Positions 1-9,106 of a stretch of 48,645 nucleotides of DNA are shown here, one piece after another (the stretch's first letter is position 1; each line of letters begins with the position of its first letter). Location of the stretch: NCBI GenBank assembly GCA_001785805.1, contig MFUU01000010.1, positions 1,936 to 50,580 of the forward strand, written 5' to 3'. Origin of the DNA: Candidatus Nomurabacteria bacterium RIFCSPLOWO2_01_FULL_39_17. Lineage in GTDB: Bacteria; Patescibacteriota; Minisyncoccia; Phycocordibacterales; UBA9973. The notes under the pieces were generated by a model. The model saw only the letters and a list, made by a program, of their open reading frames with translations, searched no databases and was not told the origin of the DNA. Both the position numbers and the translations under genes were made by a program.

Positions 1-2481
1 TATACATATACCCTAATTTGCAGCAATGCCAATGGTACCGGTTCTCCATCGAGCGCCATGGTAAATGTAACGGCTCAAGCTACCACTGGTCCAAACTTAA
101 TTGTTTCAGTGGCGCCCTCTCCAGCCTCGGCTACGGCTGGCGTCGCCCAAACATACAACGCAACTATTTTAAACAACGGCGATACTTCAACGGTAACTTC
201 CTTTAGCAACTTCTTCCAGACGGCTACCGCAAGTAATGGTGGGGGAACAATCACCGATCAAACTTCTGCTTCCACTACCGCTCTGGGTATTGGAGCCAGT
301 CGAGTGATTACTTCTTCCGCTATTAATTTCCCTTCAGCCGGCACTTACTCCATCAGACTTTGCGCTGACAAAACCAGTTCGGCTGATGTGACTGGAGTAA
401 TTGCCGAATCAAATGAAAATGATAACTGTAGCTCCCCTTGGCAATCGGTGACGGTAAATGCAGCTACTACTCCACTTACTTCTATTGGAGCTATTACTGG
501 CACAACTCAAGTGGGTCAGACATTAACAGCTGGCGCTCTGTCTCCAGCTGGGGCAACTGCCACCTATCAATGGCAAAATGCGACTACTTCCGGGGGCACA
601 TATTCTAATATTTCTGGAGCGACATCTAGTACTTACGTATTAACTAGTACTGAATTAAATAAATATATAAGGGTTGTAGCTACTGGTAATGGTAGTTATT
701 CTGGAACAGTTACAAGTGCCGTAAGGGGACCAGTGATTGGATTAATGTCCGGAACCCTTACCCCGGGCCCATCCACTTTTTGTACGATTGCCTCAGGTAG
801 TAGTAGTTGTACGATTGCTCTAACTTGGACCACGACTAATCCAATAGGTACTTCCGCTGTCACCAGTCCGACCGGCACACCAAGTCCTGGAAATTCTCTC
901 AACAATGGTACACAAACATTTACTGCTCCCTACAATTCTTCTGGTGTTAATTTCTTCCTCTACAATACTGGAATACAACTAGCACAAACTAATGTGGCTA
1001 CTATCTGTACCTCCGGCACCACCTGGAATGGGGTTCAATGTATAGATGCCGATGCTCCTGTAAATGGCGGATGGAGTAATAATTGGAGCGCTTGCAGTTT
1101 GTCATGCGGCGGCGGAACCCAGACCCGCACTTGCACCAATCCGGAGCCGGCCAATGGCGGAGCCGAATGTGTTGGTTCTTCCACTCAATCTTGCAATACC
1201 CAAGCTTGTATTACTAATCTTCCTGATTTGACGGCTGATAATCCCACACCGAACATAGCTACAGCCGGCACAGCTGTAACATTTTCCACAATTATTAGAA
1301 ATGTGGGGAATGTGGCTACCGGCCCTTCCGGTTCTAATTTTAGAAATTTCTTTCAGATATCAGCTACAGCGGGTGGAGGTGGTGAATATACTGATTTGTC
1401 TTCCAATTCTATGCCTAGGATAGTTGCTGGAGGACAGCGAACATATAATAAATCTTACACCTTTGTCTCTAATGGCACATACTCGGTGAGAGTGTGTGCG
1501 GATAAATCTGATTCTTCAGATACAGGGACTGTTACTGAATCGGATGCATTAAATAATTATGAGAACAACAACTGTAGTGGCTGGACGGATGTGGTTGTTG
1601 GTGGAGAAGCTGGTGTTCCTATTGACGGCGGATGGAGTAATAATTGGAGCGCTTGCAGTTTGTCATGCGGCGGCGGAACCCAGACCCGCACTTGCACTAA
1701 TCCAGAGCCGGCCAATGGCGGAGCCGAATGTGTTGGTTCAGGAATCCAGTCTTGCAACACACAATCCTGCCTTGCAGATCTGATAGCTGATAATCCAACC
1801 TTTGATTCACCTACAGGAAGTGTAGTTTTTGTCAATGTACCTATTACTCTTTCTTCCATGATTTACAATTGGGGATATTCTTCTACCAATATATCTTTTC
1901 CGAATTTCTTTCAAATATCAGTTACCCCAGACGGCGGTGGCGGATTTACCGATATTCCTTATACCGACACTTATCCCAACCCTATGCCGGCGCTTGCTTT
2001 TGGTTCTGGCGATGTGGTTACTACGTCTTATGCTTTTCCATCAGCTACCACGTATTCGGTTAGAGCTTGCGCAGACATGACTTTATATGCCAGTGGAGGC
2101 GTAATAACTGAATCTGATTCTAATAATAATTGTAGTGGCTGGGTAAACATAACAACCAATGCAATACCACCCTATGATCCCAATAATCCTAATCTCGGCA
2201 CCGTTCTTACTGCCGAACCGGCAAGTGTTCCCGAGGGACAAACTACCACTCTTACAATAACGACCTTAAATCTTACTGAGACTGTTGCGTGCTCTATTGA
2301 TGGAATTGGTCCGCTGACTATGACCCAGGTTGGCGGACAATACTGGACCGGCTCAACAGATAATTCAATAGGTACGGGTACTTATACGGCAACATGCGTT
2401 GGCGGTAGTGGTGGCTCCCAAACTTCCACAGCTCAAATTACAGTCTCAAATGTAAAAAAACCAATCTTTATAGAGCGCTAA
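1..2481 (+). CDS. Secreted adhesin-like multidomain protein (5' end outside window)
   Basis: The reading frame is open from base 1, so the true start is upstream; at least 826 residues are visible. The visible part is low in charge and rich in Thr, Ser, Gly and Asn, as in secreted repeat proteins. Three CARDB-like beta-sandwich segments (about bases 85-460, 1213-1600 and 1771-2160) share an N-terminal pattern like PDLTADNPTP and a Cys-rich end with ESD and NNCSGW. An Ig-like segment (about 470-740) contains TGTTQVGQTLTA. Two thrombospondin type 1 repeats separate the CARDB units. Many paired cysteines suggest disulfides and an extracellular site. No membrane anchor or sorting motif is seen at the C-terminus, which ends KKPIFIER. 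A surface adhesin role is inferred from domain type only. The pilus locus follows 47 bp downstream, but a separate promoter lies between them. Confidence 0.75.
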   Translation, partial: YTYTLICSNANGTGSPSSAMVNVTAQATTGPNLIVSVAPSPASATAGVAQTYNATILNNGDTSTVTSFSNFFQTATASNGGGTITDQTSASTTALGIGASRVITSSAINFPSAGTYSIRLCADKTSSADVTGVIAESNENDNCSSPWQSVTVNAATTPLTSIGAITGTTQVGQTLTAGALSPAGATATYQWQNATTSGGTYSNISGATSSTYVLTSTELNKYIRVVATGNGSYSGTVTSAVRGPVIGLMSGTLTPGPSTFCTIASGSSSCTIALTWTTTNPIGTSAVTSPTGTPSPGNSLNNGTQTFTAPYNSSGVNFFLYNTGIQLAQTNVATICTSGTTWNGVQCIDADAPVNGGWSNNWSACSLSCGGGTQTRTCTNPEPANGGAECVGSSTQSCNTQACITNLPDLTADNPTPNIATAGTAVTFSTIIRNVGNVATGPSGSNFRNFFQISATAGGGGEYTDLSSNSMPRIVAGGQRTYNKSYTFVSNGTYSVRVCADKSDSSDTGTVTESDALNNYENNNCSGWTDVVVGGEAGVPIDGGWSNNWSACSLSCGGGTQTRTCTNPEPANGGAECVGSGIQSCNTQSCLADLIADNPTFDSPTGSVVFVNVPITLSSMIYNWGYSSTNISFPNFFQISVTPDGGGGFTDIPYTDTYPNPMPALAFGSGDVVTTSYAFPSATTYSVRACADMTLYASGGVITESDSNNNCSGWVNITTNAIPPYDPNNPNLGTVLTAEPASVPEGQTTTLTITTLNLTETVACSIDGIGPLTMTQVGGQYWTGSTDNSIGTGTYTATCVGGSGGSQTSTAQITVSNVKKPIFIER
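1066..1209 (+). repeat. Thrombospondin type 1 repeat, copy 1
   Basis: This 48-codon unit begins GGWSNNWSACSLSCGGG and continues TQTRTCTNPEPANGG. It shows the WSxWSxC-like Trp ladder, the CSxxCGGG turn, the RTC strand and six cysteines typical of TSP1 modules. Its DNA is nearly identical to copy 2. Confidence 0.85.
1627..1770 (+). repeat. Thrombospondin type 1 repeat, copy 2
   Basis: Same length (144 nt), frame and cysteine pattern as copy 1. The first 110 or so bases differ at only a few silent positions, while the flanking CARDB units have diverged much more. This points to recent duplication or gene conversion of the TSP1 module. Confidence 0.85.
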
Positions 2482-2490
2482 AATTTATAT

Positions 2491-2520
2491 TTGTTTCTGC
2501 TCCTCGTTTGTTGCTATAAT
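2491..2520 (+). promoter_or_regulatory. Promoter of pilB, leaderless arrangement
   Basis: TTGTTT at 2491-2496, an 18-nt spacer and TATAAT at 2515-2520, with the extended -10 TGC just before it. The ATG lies 8 nt after the -10, so transcription should start at or next to the start codon. No Shine-Dalgarno sequence could fit. Confidence 0.65.
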
Positions 2521-2528
2521 AGTTAGAC

Positions 2529-4277
2529 ATGCAAATCAATGAAGAACAATTGAAGAAATTTATTTTGGATTCCAAACTGGTTTCCAAAACAGATCTGGAT
2601 AAAGCGAGCGCTGAAGCGATAGAAAAAAAACAAAAACTTGGAAACATTTTGCTCTCAAGTGGCAAGATATCAGAATCAGATTTAAGAAAAACAGAAGCCT
2701 TCGTTCTGGGCATTCCTTTTATTAACCTGGTTAATGAAAAGATTGGTTTTTCTGTCCTTTCTTTGATTCCCGAGCCGATTGCGCGCAATTCCAATATAAT
2801 TGCCTACAAAAAAAACGCCGATAATCTGGAAGTGGCAATGCTTGACGTAGAAGACATGCCGGTTATTGATTTTATAAAGAAACGTTCCGGGTTAAAAATT
2901 TTGCCTCGTCTCACCGATGTTAATTCTATAAAATCCGCGCTTATTCAATACAGGGAAAGTTTGCAGATTGAGTTTGGCAATATTATTCAAAAAGAATCGG
3001 CATCTCTAAAAGCTATTTCTAAAGATGAAGGTGAAAAATCAGAAGCCGAATTGAAAGAAATGGCCGAAGATTTGCCGGTGGTCAAAATTGTTGACTCGCT
3101 TATTTTTCACGCTATCCTGCAGAATGCATCGGACATTCATATTGAGCCGGGAGAAAAGGATCTAACCGTGCGATACAGAATAGACGGCATTCTTCATGAC
3201 GCAATGGTTCTGGAAAAAAAAGCTGCTGCCGGAATAACCGCCCGCATAAAAGTGCTGTCAAATTTAAAACTTGATGAAAAAAGATTGCCCCAAGACGGTA
3301 GATTCAAGATAGACCAGAACGGAGAAAAGGTTTCCTTCCGTGTTTCCACTCTGCCAACTTTCTATGGCGAGAAAACTGTTATAAGAATTTTAAAAGAAAA
3401 TGCCCACGGATTTTCGTTGGAGTCGCTCGGTTTCCACGGTGAGGGACTTGAGAGAATACATGATTCTTTGAAACAGAAGACAGGGATGGTGTTAGCGACT
3501 GGACCGACCGGTAGCGGAAAAACTACGACTCTCTATACCATGCTTGATATTTTAAATAAACCTGAGGTAAATATATCTACAGTTGAAGATCCGATTGAGT
3601 ACCAAATGCCCAGAGTTAATCAAACGCAAGTAAAACCCGAGATAGGGCTTACTTTTGCTAACGGTCTTCGCTCGCTTCTTCGCCAAGACCCGGACGTAGT
3701 GATGGTCGGAGAGATTCGCGATAAAGAAACAGCGGGACTTGCCATCAACGCTTCTCTTACCGGACATTTGGTGCTTTCTACAATTCATACCAATTCCGCT
3801 TCAGGAGCGATTCCGAGGTTGATAGATATGGGCGTGGAACCATTTTTAATAGTTTCAACTGTCAAGACAATAATTGCGCAAAGATTGGTGCGTAAATTGA
3901 TGGCCAGTAAAAAAAAGCACTTTCTATCGCCTGTGGAAATAAAAAATTTAGGCAAACTTGTGGATTTAGACAGAATGCTTGTCATGCTAAGGGAAGAAAA
4001 AATTGTAGGAGCCAAAGACACTTGGGACAAAATTTCTTTTTATAAGGCAGTAAAAAATGCCGAATCAGAAGACGGATACGCAAGCCGTGTCGGTATTCAT
4101 GAAGTTCTAAAAGTTACTCCCACTATAAGGGAATTAATCTTAAAAGGCAGTTCTCAGGATGATATTGAAGTGCAGGCAAAAAAAGAAGGGATGATGACCA
4201 TGCTTGAGGATGGAGTTTTTCAAGCGGTGTTGGGGCAAACAACCCTGGAAGAAATATTCCGTGTTGTTTCCGAGTAA
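2529..4277 (+). CDS. pilB: Type IV pilus extension ATPase PilB (GspE family)
   Basis: Hexameric cytoplasmic ATPase that drives pilin polymerisation. An N-terminal MshEN/T2SSE_N-like domain covers roughly residues 1-140 and the ATPase core 180-560. Walker A is GPTGSGKTT at about 325. The Asp box is STVEDPIEYQ, Walker B is DPDVVMVGEIRD at about 387, and the His box is GHLVLSTIHTNSA. The length of 582 residues is normal. The tetracysteine zinc motif usually found C-terminal to the His box is absent: that stretch (about 455-525) has no CxxC pair. The start is the ATG 8 nt after a strong -10 box. It is first in a pilus locus with pilC and prepilins. Assignment as extension rather than retraction motor rests on the N-terminal domain. 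Confidence 0.95.
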   Translation: MQINEEQLKKFILDSKLVSKTDLDKASAEAIEKKQKLGNILLSSGKISESDLRKTEAFVLGIPFINLVNEKIGFSVLSLIPEPIARNSNIIAYKKNADNLEVAMLDVEDMPVIDFIKKRSGLKILPRLTDVNSIKSALIQYRESLQIEFGNIIQKESASLKAISKDEGEKSEAELKEMAEDLPVVKIVDSLIFHAILQNASDIHIEPGEKDLTVRYRIDGILHDAMVLEKKAAAGITARIKVLSNLKLDEKRLPQDGRFKIDQNGEKVSFRVSTLPTFYGEKTVIRILKENAHGFSLESLGFHGEGLERIHDSLKQKTGMVLATGPTGSGKTTTLYTMLDILNKPEVNISTVEDPIEYQMPRVNQTQVKPEIGLTFANGLRSLLRQDPDVVMVGEIRDKETAGLAINASLTGHLVLSTIHTNSASGAIPRLIDMGVEPFLIVSTVKTIIAQRLVRKLMASKKKHFLSPVEIKNLGKLVDLDRMLVMLREEKIVGAKDTWDKISFYKAVKNAESEDGYASRVGIHEVLKVTPTIRELILKGSSQDDIEVQAKKEGMMTMLEDGVFQAVLGQTTLEEIFRVVSE

Positions 4278-4353
4278 ATCCGCCAAAATTTTTTACAGCA
4301 CTAAGATAAAATTATAAGTATACAATATAGAAAAATTTAGGAGAATAAATAAG

Positions 4354-5574
4354 ATGCTTTTTTCTTATAAAGCAAAATCAAAAAATGGCGAATTAGTGGA
4401 CGGTATTTTAGAGTCTGCGGATCGTTTTGCTCTTTCTCGTGAACTGAGATCTCGCGAACTCACCCCCGTTTCTATTGCAGAGAAAAATAGCAGTTATTCC
4501 TTTAATCTAATGGCTTTCCTGAATAATTTTTTCAGCAGAGTCAGTATTGTCGAATTGATTCTTTTCACCAAGAATTTAAGCGGAATGCTTCGAGCCGGGC
4601 TTTCACTTTCGCGGGCGTTATCGGTTCTGGAGAAACAAACGAAAAAACAAAACTTCAATAAAATTTTAGTCGCCCTTTCCCAGGAAGTTAATGCTGGAGG
4701 AACATTATCCTCGGGTTTTGCGAAATTTCCAAATGTTTTTTCCAAACTTTTCGTATCCATGACCAAAGCCGGAGAAGAATCTGGCAATCTCACCGGCGCT
4801 ATTTCTGAAGTCGGGGCAAATTTAGAAAAAGCGCATTCTTTGACCAAAAAAGTGCGTGGTGCGCTCATCTACCCCGGAGTTATTCTATCGGCTATGATTG
4901 TCATAGGCATACTGATGTTTGCTTTCGTTGTGCCGACTCTAGCCAAAACCTTTAAAGAACTTGATGTTGCATTGCCATTTTCTACCAGAATTATTGTTTG
5001 GTTAGGTAATTTTTTCTCCAATAATTTAATTTTGACTTTTATAATTTTGATCTTATTGGTAATTACTATAATCAAACTTTCCCACTCTAAATTTATGGCA
5101 AAATATATTGATTTTTTAACTATCAGACTGCCGATAATTGGCGGCTTAACGAAAGAATTAAATACTGCCCGCACTGCCCGCACCATGTCCTCACTCTTAT
5201 TGTCTGGGGTTTCCATAACCCGGGCGGTTGAAATAACAGAAGATGTTGTGCAGAATATTTATTTTAAAGAAGTTTTAAATAAAGTAAAAATCGCAATAGA
5301 AAAAGGTTCCCCTTTTTCTGCCGTATTTGAAGAAAATTCTAATCTTTATCCCATAATGATGTCTGAGATGACAGAAGTTGGAGAAGAAACGGGGAAGCTC
5401 TCTGATATGTTGCTTCAAATTGCATTATTTTATGAGGAAGAGATAGAAAACAAAACCAAGAACCTTTCTACTGTTATTGAACCCATATTAATGATAATTA
5501 TCGGCGCCGGGGTAGGGTTTTTTGCTATTTCTATGATTTCACCGCTTTATTCAGTTTTAGACAACATAAAATGA
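4354..5574 (+). CDS. pilC: Type IV pilus inner-membrane platform protein PilC
   Basis: Integral membrane platform that couples the PilB motor to pilin assembly. The 406 residues contain two T2SSF repeats: the first holds FTKNLSGMLRAGLSLSRAL (about 70-90) and the second ARTMSSLLLSGVSITRAVEI (about 270-290). Hydrophobic segments lie near residues 168-195, 220-245 and 372-398, the usual three-helix layout. AGGAG at 4341-4345, spaced before the ATG, is one of the few clear Shine-Dalgarno sequences in the window. The stop overlaps the next start (ATGA), which implies translational coupling to the prepilin at 5571. Confidence 0.95.
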   Translation: MLFSYKAKSKNGELVDGILESADRFALSRELRSRELTPVSIAEKNSSYSFNLMAFLNNFFSRVSIVELILFTKNLSGMLRAGLSLSRALSVLEKQTKKQNFNKILVALSQEVNAGGTLSSGFAKFPNVFSKLFVSMTKAGEESGNLTGAISEVGANLEKAHSLTKKVRGALIYPGVILSAMIVIGILMFAFVVPTLAKTFKELDVALPFSTRIIVWLGNFFSNNLILTFIILILLVITIIKLSHSKFMAKYIDFLTIRLPIIGGLTKELNTARTARTMSSLLLSGVSITRAVEITEDVVQNIYFKEVLNKVKIAIEKGSPFSAVFEENSNLYPIMMSEMTEVGEETGKLSDMLLQIALFYEEEIENKTKNLSTVIEPILMIIIGAGVGFFAISMISPLYSVLDNIK

Positions 5575-6029
5575 TGCTTAATTTTAAAAAAGGATTTACC
5601 ATCCTCGAAACATTTATTGTTTTATCCATAACGACACTTCTGATTGTAATTGTTTTACCTTCTTTCCAGGCGATGAGAAATAATCAAGTTTTAAAAGCGA
5701 CGGCATCCGAAGTTGTTTCGGCGCTTGATGAAGCCAGATCGCAATCTCTTTCTTCAGTAGATTCTTCAGAATACGGGATACATTTTGAATCAGATGAAAT
5801 AATTATATTTAAGGGTACAACTTTCTCATCTCTCGACCCCGATAATGAGAATATTTCTATTACTTCTCCGGCATCCATTTCCAGTATAAATTTGACAGGC
5901 GGGGCAGTGGATGTTTATTTTGACAGACTGTCCGGCGCGCCGAATAAAACAGGAACAATTACTATATCTATTTCTCATTTTTCAAAAATTATTACCATAT
6001 CTGCTACTGGGGCAGTTAGCATGAATTAG
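5571..6029 (+). CDS. Type IV prepilin-like / GspH-type pseudopilin
   Basis: 152 residues beginning with a short basic leader and a class III cleavage motif, KKGFTILETFIVLSITTLLI: Gly at -1, Phe at +1, Glu at +5, then a hydrophobic helix. The rest resembles GspH/FimT minor pilins, with a VVSALDEARSQSL segment after the helix and beta strands downstream. It overlaps pilC by 4 nt. It would be processed by a prepilin peptidase that is not in this window. A minor (priming) pilin is more likely than the major subunit, but the sequence does not settle this. Confidence 0.85.
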   Translation: MMLNFKKGFTILETFIVLSITTLLIVIVLPSFQAMRNNQVLKATASEVVSALDEARSQSLSSVDSSEYGIHFESDEIIIFKGTTFSSLDPDNENISITSPASISSINLTGGAVDVYFDRLSGAPNKTGTITISISHFSKIITISATGAVSMN

Positions 6030-6073
6030 TTTTTTATATTAAACTTTAAGAGTGTATCTAATGGAATTATTAT

Positions 6074-6562
6074 ATGAAGATTAATCGCGATTTAAAAAGT
6101 TTTTTTCAGCAAGGCTCTCTAATGGTTGAAGTAATTGTTGTTGTTTCTATTGTTACTGTTTCAATTCTAGTGGCTTTAACTGTTGCTCAAAAATCTATTT
6201 ATCTAGCCAGACAATCTCTGCACCATTCTCAATCCGCTTTTCTCTTAGAGGAAGGAGCGGAAGCTGTTAAAGTTATACGCGACAATGCTTGGTCTGGGAT
6301 ATCTAGTTTGACTCTCTCCACTGATTATTATTTGTCTTTTTCTGGTGACACTTGGACTCTTTCTACTACCCCCTCGCAGGTTGGCGCTTTTACCAGAAGA
6401 ATAGTTTTTTCTTCCGCTTATAGAGATGCAAATCAAGACCTTGCTCCTTCCGGCACGCTAGATGATCAGACCAGACTTGTAACGGTAACTGTATCTTGGA
6501 CTGAAGGGGCACAAACTCTCTCTAAAACTTTGCAATTTTATTTAACTGACCTTTTTTCATAA
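6074..6562 (+). CDS. Type IV prepilin-like protein (PilV/GspI-like)
   Basis: 162 residues. The N-terminus has a short leader and QQGSLMVEVIVVVSIVTVSI, a prepilin motif with Gly at -1, Ser at +1 and Glu at +5. The segment after the helix, FLLEEGAEAVKVIRDNAW, is typical of minor pilins in Parcubacteria-type pilus loci. It sits third in the pilus cluster with a 44-bp gap upstream and a 3-bp gap to the next prepilin. The subclass (PilV-like) is tentative. Confidence 0.8.
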   Translation: MKINRDLKSFFQQGSLMVEVIVVVSIVTVSILVALTVAQKSIYLARQSLHHSQSAFLLEEGAEAVKVIRDNAWSGISSLTLSTDYYLSFSGDTWTLSTTPSQVGAFTRRIVFSSAYRDANQDLAPSGTLDDQTRLVTVTVSWTEGAQTLSKTLQFYLTDLFS

Positions 6563-6565
6563 TTC

Positions 6566-7072
6566 ATGAAAAATCAAATACAAAAAGTAAAAGGAGGATA
6601 TACACTAGTTGAGATACTTTTTTACATCGCTCTTTTCTCGGTTCTTACTTTGGCGATAATTAATTCTTTTGTTACCATGACCAAAGCTTTCAAAGAAATA
6701 TCCATACAATCGGATCTAGTTCAAAGTTCTTTGGCTATTGAAAGAATGTCACGAGAAATTCGGCAAGCATATGGGATAAATTCCATTACTACAAGCGACC
6801 TTAAACTTAACACCAAAGACGAACTGGATAATAATGAAACGGTAAGATTTTTACTGTCGGGTTCCGATATACAACTTTTTGAAAATGATGTTCTTACAGG
6901 CAACTTAAACACCCCCAATATTCAAGTGGTTAATTTGTCTTTTACTCAAATTACAACCGTGAATGGAAATGCCATAAAAATAAGTCTATCAGTAAAAAGT
7001 GGCAGAGATATGACAAATCGAGTTGAAAACTTTTACAATACAGTTTTGTTGCGGGGAGATTATGGTAGTTAA
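6566..7072 (+). CDS. Type IV prepilin-like protein (PilW/GspJ-like)
   Basis: 168 residues with the methylation motif KGGYTLVEILFYIALFSVLT (Gly at -1, Tyr at +1, Glu at +5). The following region, AIERMSREIRQAYGINSI, is the hallmark of GspJ/PilW-type minor pilins. It begins 3 bp after the previous prepilin stop and ends 11 bp before the PilX-like gene, so it is clearly part of the same transcript. A pilus-tip component is the likely role. Confidence 0.8.
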   Translation: MKNQIQKVKGGYTLVEILFYIALFSVLTLAIINSFVTMTKAFKEISIQSDLVQSSLAIERMSREIRQAYGINSITTSDLKLNTKDELDNNETVRFLLSGSDIQLFENDVLTGNLNTPNIQVVNLSFTQITTVNGNAIKISLSVKSGRDMTNRVENFYNTVLLRGDYGS

Positions 7073-7083
7073 TTTATTTACCA

Positions 7084-8340
7084 ATGAATAAATTTAAAAA
7101 AATTAAAAAGAACAGGGGGCAAGCGATGATTATATCGGTAGTATTTTTCCTTTTTATTTCACTGGCGATAATCTCGGGGCTGGTTTCGCCTTCAGTGCGT
7201 GAATTTAAAATAGCCAACGATTTACTAAAATCCAGCCAGAGTTTTTTCCTCTCCGAATCGGCCATTGAAGATTCATATTTTCGCTTGAAAAACGCTAAAA
7301 CCATAGGATCCACAAATACTGTTACACTGGGAGGATACTCGGCCACAGCTACAATAACGGATTCCGGCTATAACGAGAAAACTGTTTCTTCATTGGGTGA
7401 TGTTTCATCGAGGCAGAGAAAAAATCAACTTGTATTAAGCACTGACACTAGAGTTTCGTTTAATTACGGCATCCAATCTGGCGTGGGGGGATTTGTTATT
7501 GGCAACGCAACAGTTCACGGTAATGTATATTCTAATGGAACCATTCTTGGATCCAATGGGGCTTCTATTACCGGATCCGCTTTTTCCGCCGGAGCTTCTG
7601 GCCTTATCGATAATATAGATGTGGGAGAAGATGGCGTAGGCGATGCCAAAGCTCACACAGTGCAAAATTCTACCATAGAAGGCAGCCTTTATTGTCAAAT
7701 TGGAGCAAGTAATAACAAGTCTTGCGATACATCACAGGTCGATCCGGATATGGTTGGTATGCCTCTTACCCAAGCAATGACAGATCAATGGAAAGCTGAT
7801 GCAGAATTAGGAGGAATCCATATTGGCAATTTAACTATTTCTTCACCGACTTCATTGGGTCCAAGAAAAATTACCGGTAATTTGGCCATAAATGATGATG
7901 TCACTATAACCGGAACTATTTATGTGGTGGGTAATATCACCACAGATAATGGAGCCGAAATTTCTTTGCATGGTTCTTATGGCGCTACAGGCGGCATTAT
8001 TATTGCCGATGGGCGGGTAAGGCTGAATAACCTTGTTAAATTTTACGGTTCTGGAAGCGAAGGATCTTACATATTACTCACAACAACCAGCTTTTGCCCT
8101 ACTGACTGTTCTGGAATAAATGCTCTTGAGATTTTAAATAATGTTGGTGCCATACTTGTAAGCGCCCAGAACGGCACAGTTCATCTAAATAATAATGTTG
8201 AATTAAATGAAGTAGTGGGGAATAAAATTATTATAGACAACGGCGCAAAAGTGACCTATATTTCCGGATTGGCAAATGCAGCTTTTACTTCTGGTCCTGC
8301 CGGGGGCTGGAATATTAAAAGTTGGAAAGAAATTAAATAA
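7084..8340 (+). CDS. PilX-like protein with polymer-forming (bactofilin-like) repeat region
   Basis: 418 residues. The N-terminus NRGQAMIISVVFFLFISLAI has the shape of PilX N-terminal domains: a basic stretch, then one hydrophobic helix without a strict +5 Glu. After about residue 130 there are short Gly-rich beta repeats such as GNATVHGNVYSNGTI and ITGNLAINDDVTITGTIYVV. This right-handed beta-helix style recalls bactofilins. It is last in the pilus cluster, so a minor or surface-exposed pilus component is inferred. tpiA follows 4 bp later and may share the transcript. Confidence 0.7.
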   Translation: MNKFKKIKKNRGQAMIISVVFFLFISLAIISGLVSPSVREFKIANDLLKSSQSFFLSESAIEDSYFRLKNAKTIGSTNTVTLGGYSATATITDSGYNEKTVSSLGDVSSRQRKNQLVLSTDTRVSFNYGIQSGVGGFVIGNATVHGNVYSNGTILGSNGASITGSAFSAGASGLIDNIDVGEDGVGDAKAHTVQNSTIEGSLYCQIGASNNKSCDTSQVDPDMVGMPLTQAMTDQWKADAELGGIHIGNLTISSPTSLGPRKITGNLAINDDVTITGTIYVVGNITTDNGAEISLHGSYGATGGIIIADGRVRLNNLVKFYGSGSEGSYILLTTTSFCPTDCSGINALEILNNVGAILVSAQNGTVHLNNNVELNEVVGNKIIIDNGAKVTYISGLANAAFTSGPAGGWNIKSWKEIK

Positions 8341-8344
8341 ATAT

Positions 8345-9106
8345 ATGAAGAAAATTATTATAGCTAATTGGAAAATGAATCCGTCTTCTCCAAAAGAAGC
8401 GGGACAATTATTCTCAAACACTGTTAAATTAATTTCCGGTGTTAAAAAAACTGAAGTTGTAATTTGTGCGCCCTATGTTTATTTAAGCGGGTTGAAAAAG
8501 CTATCTTCCAAGATTTCTTTAGGCGGACAAAATATTTTTAAAGTGGAAGAGGGCGCTTATACGGGAGAAATATCGGCTGATATGCTCTATAATATAGGAG
8601 TCCAGTATGTCATTTTAGGTCATTCTGAGCGACGTGCCTTGGGTGAGAATAATCTGAATGTAAATAAAAAGATAAAAATAGCACTCAGAGCTGGACTTAC
8701 GCCCATACTTTGCGTAGGAGAGGACAAAAGAGATGAAAATCACGGATATTTTAATTTCGTTAAGAACCAACTGGAAGAATGTCTGAATGGAGTTCAAAAA
8801 GATTCTTTGTCTAAGATAATTATTGCTTATGAACCAGTCTGGGCTATTTCCAGCACTCTCAATCGTCGGGATGCCAATGCGAATGATTCTCGAGAAATGG
8901 CTATCTTTATTCGTAAAACTATTTCTGACAAATTAAATAATCAAAATAAAATGCCGAGAATAATTTATGGCGGTTCAGTTAATGAACGAGACGCCGAAGA
9001 TTTCATAAAAAATGGAGGCGTAGATGGATTATTGGTCGGCCGAGCGAGCTTAAACGCCAAGAAGTTCTCCTCGATTGTAAAAATATGCGAAGCATCAGAG
9101 AGATAA
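8345..9106 (+). CDS. tpiA: Triosephosphate isomerase
   Basis: Interconverts dihydroxyacetone phosphate and glyceraldehyde 3-phosphate. 253 residues, normal length. The catalytic Lys is in IANWKMN at the N-terminus, the catalytic His in VILGHSERR and the catalytic Glu in IIAYEPVWAI; the phosphate-binding IYGGSV is also present. Loop 6, normally close to AIGTGKTA, reads AISSTLNRRDANAND, so the usual lid sequence is replaced and a few residues longer. The ATG at 8345 is chosen because it begins directly with the conserved KKIIIANWKMN strand; upstream in-frame codons only encode an unrelated tail. It overlaps pgk by 22 nt. Confidence 0.93.
   Translation: MKKIIIANWKMNPSSPKEAGQLFSNTVKLISGVKKTEVVICAPYVYLSGLKKLSSKISLGGQNIFKVEEGAYTGEISADMLYNIGVQYVILGHSERRALGENNLNVNKKIKIALRAGLTPILCVGEDKRDENHGYFNFVKNQLEECLNGVQKDSLSKIIIAYEPVWAISSTLNRRDANANDSREMAIFIRKTISDKLNNQNKMPRIIYGGSVNERDAEDFIKNGGVDGLLVGRASLNAKKFSSIVKICEASER

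Noticed and set aside
1557..1859. Antisense open frame of 100 residues opposite the TSP1 region
   Set aside because: A shadow of the coding strand, lacking promoter or domain.
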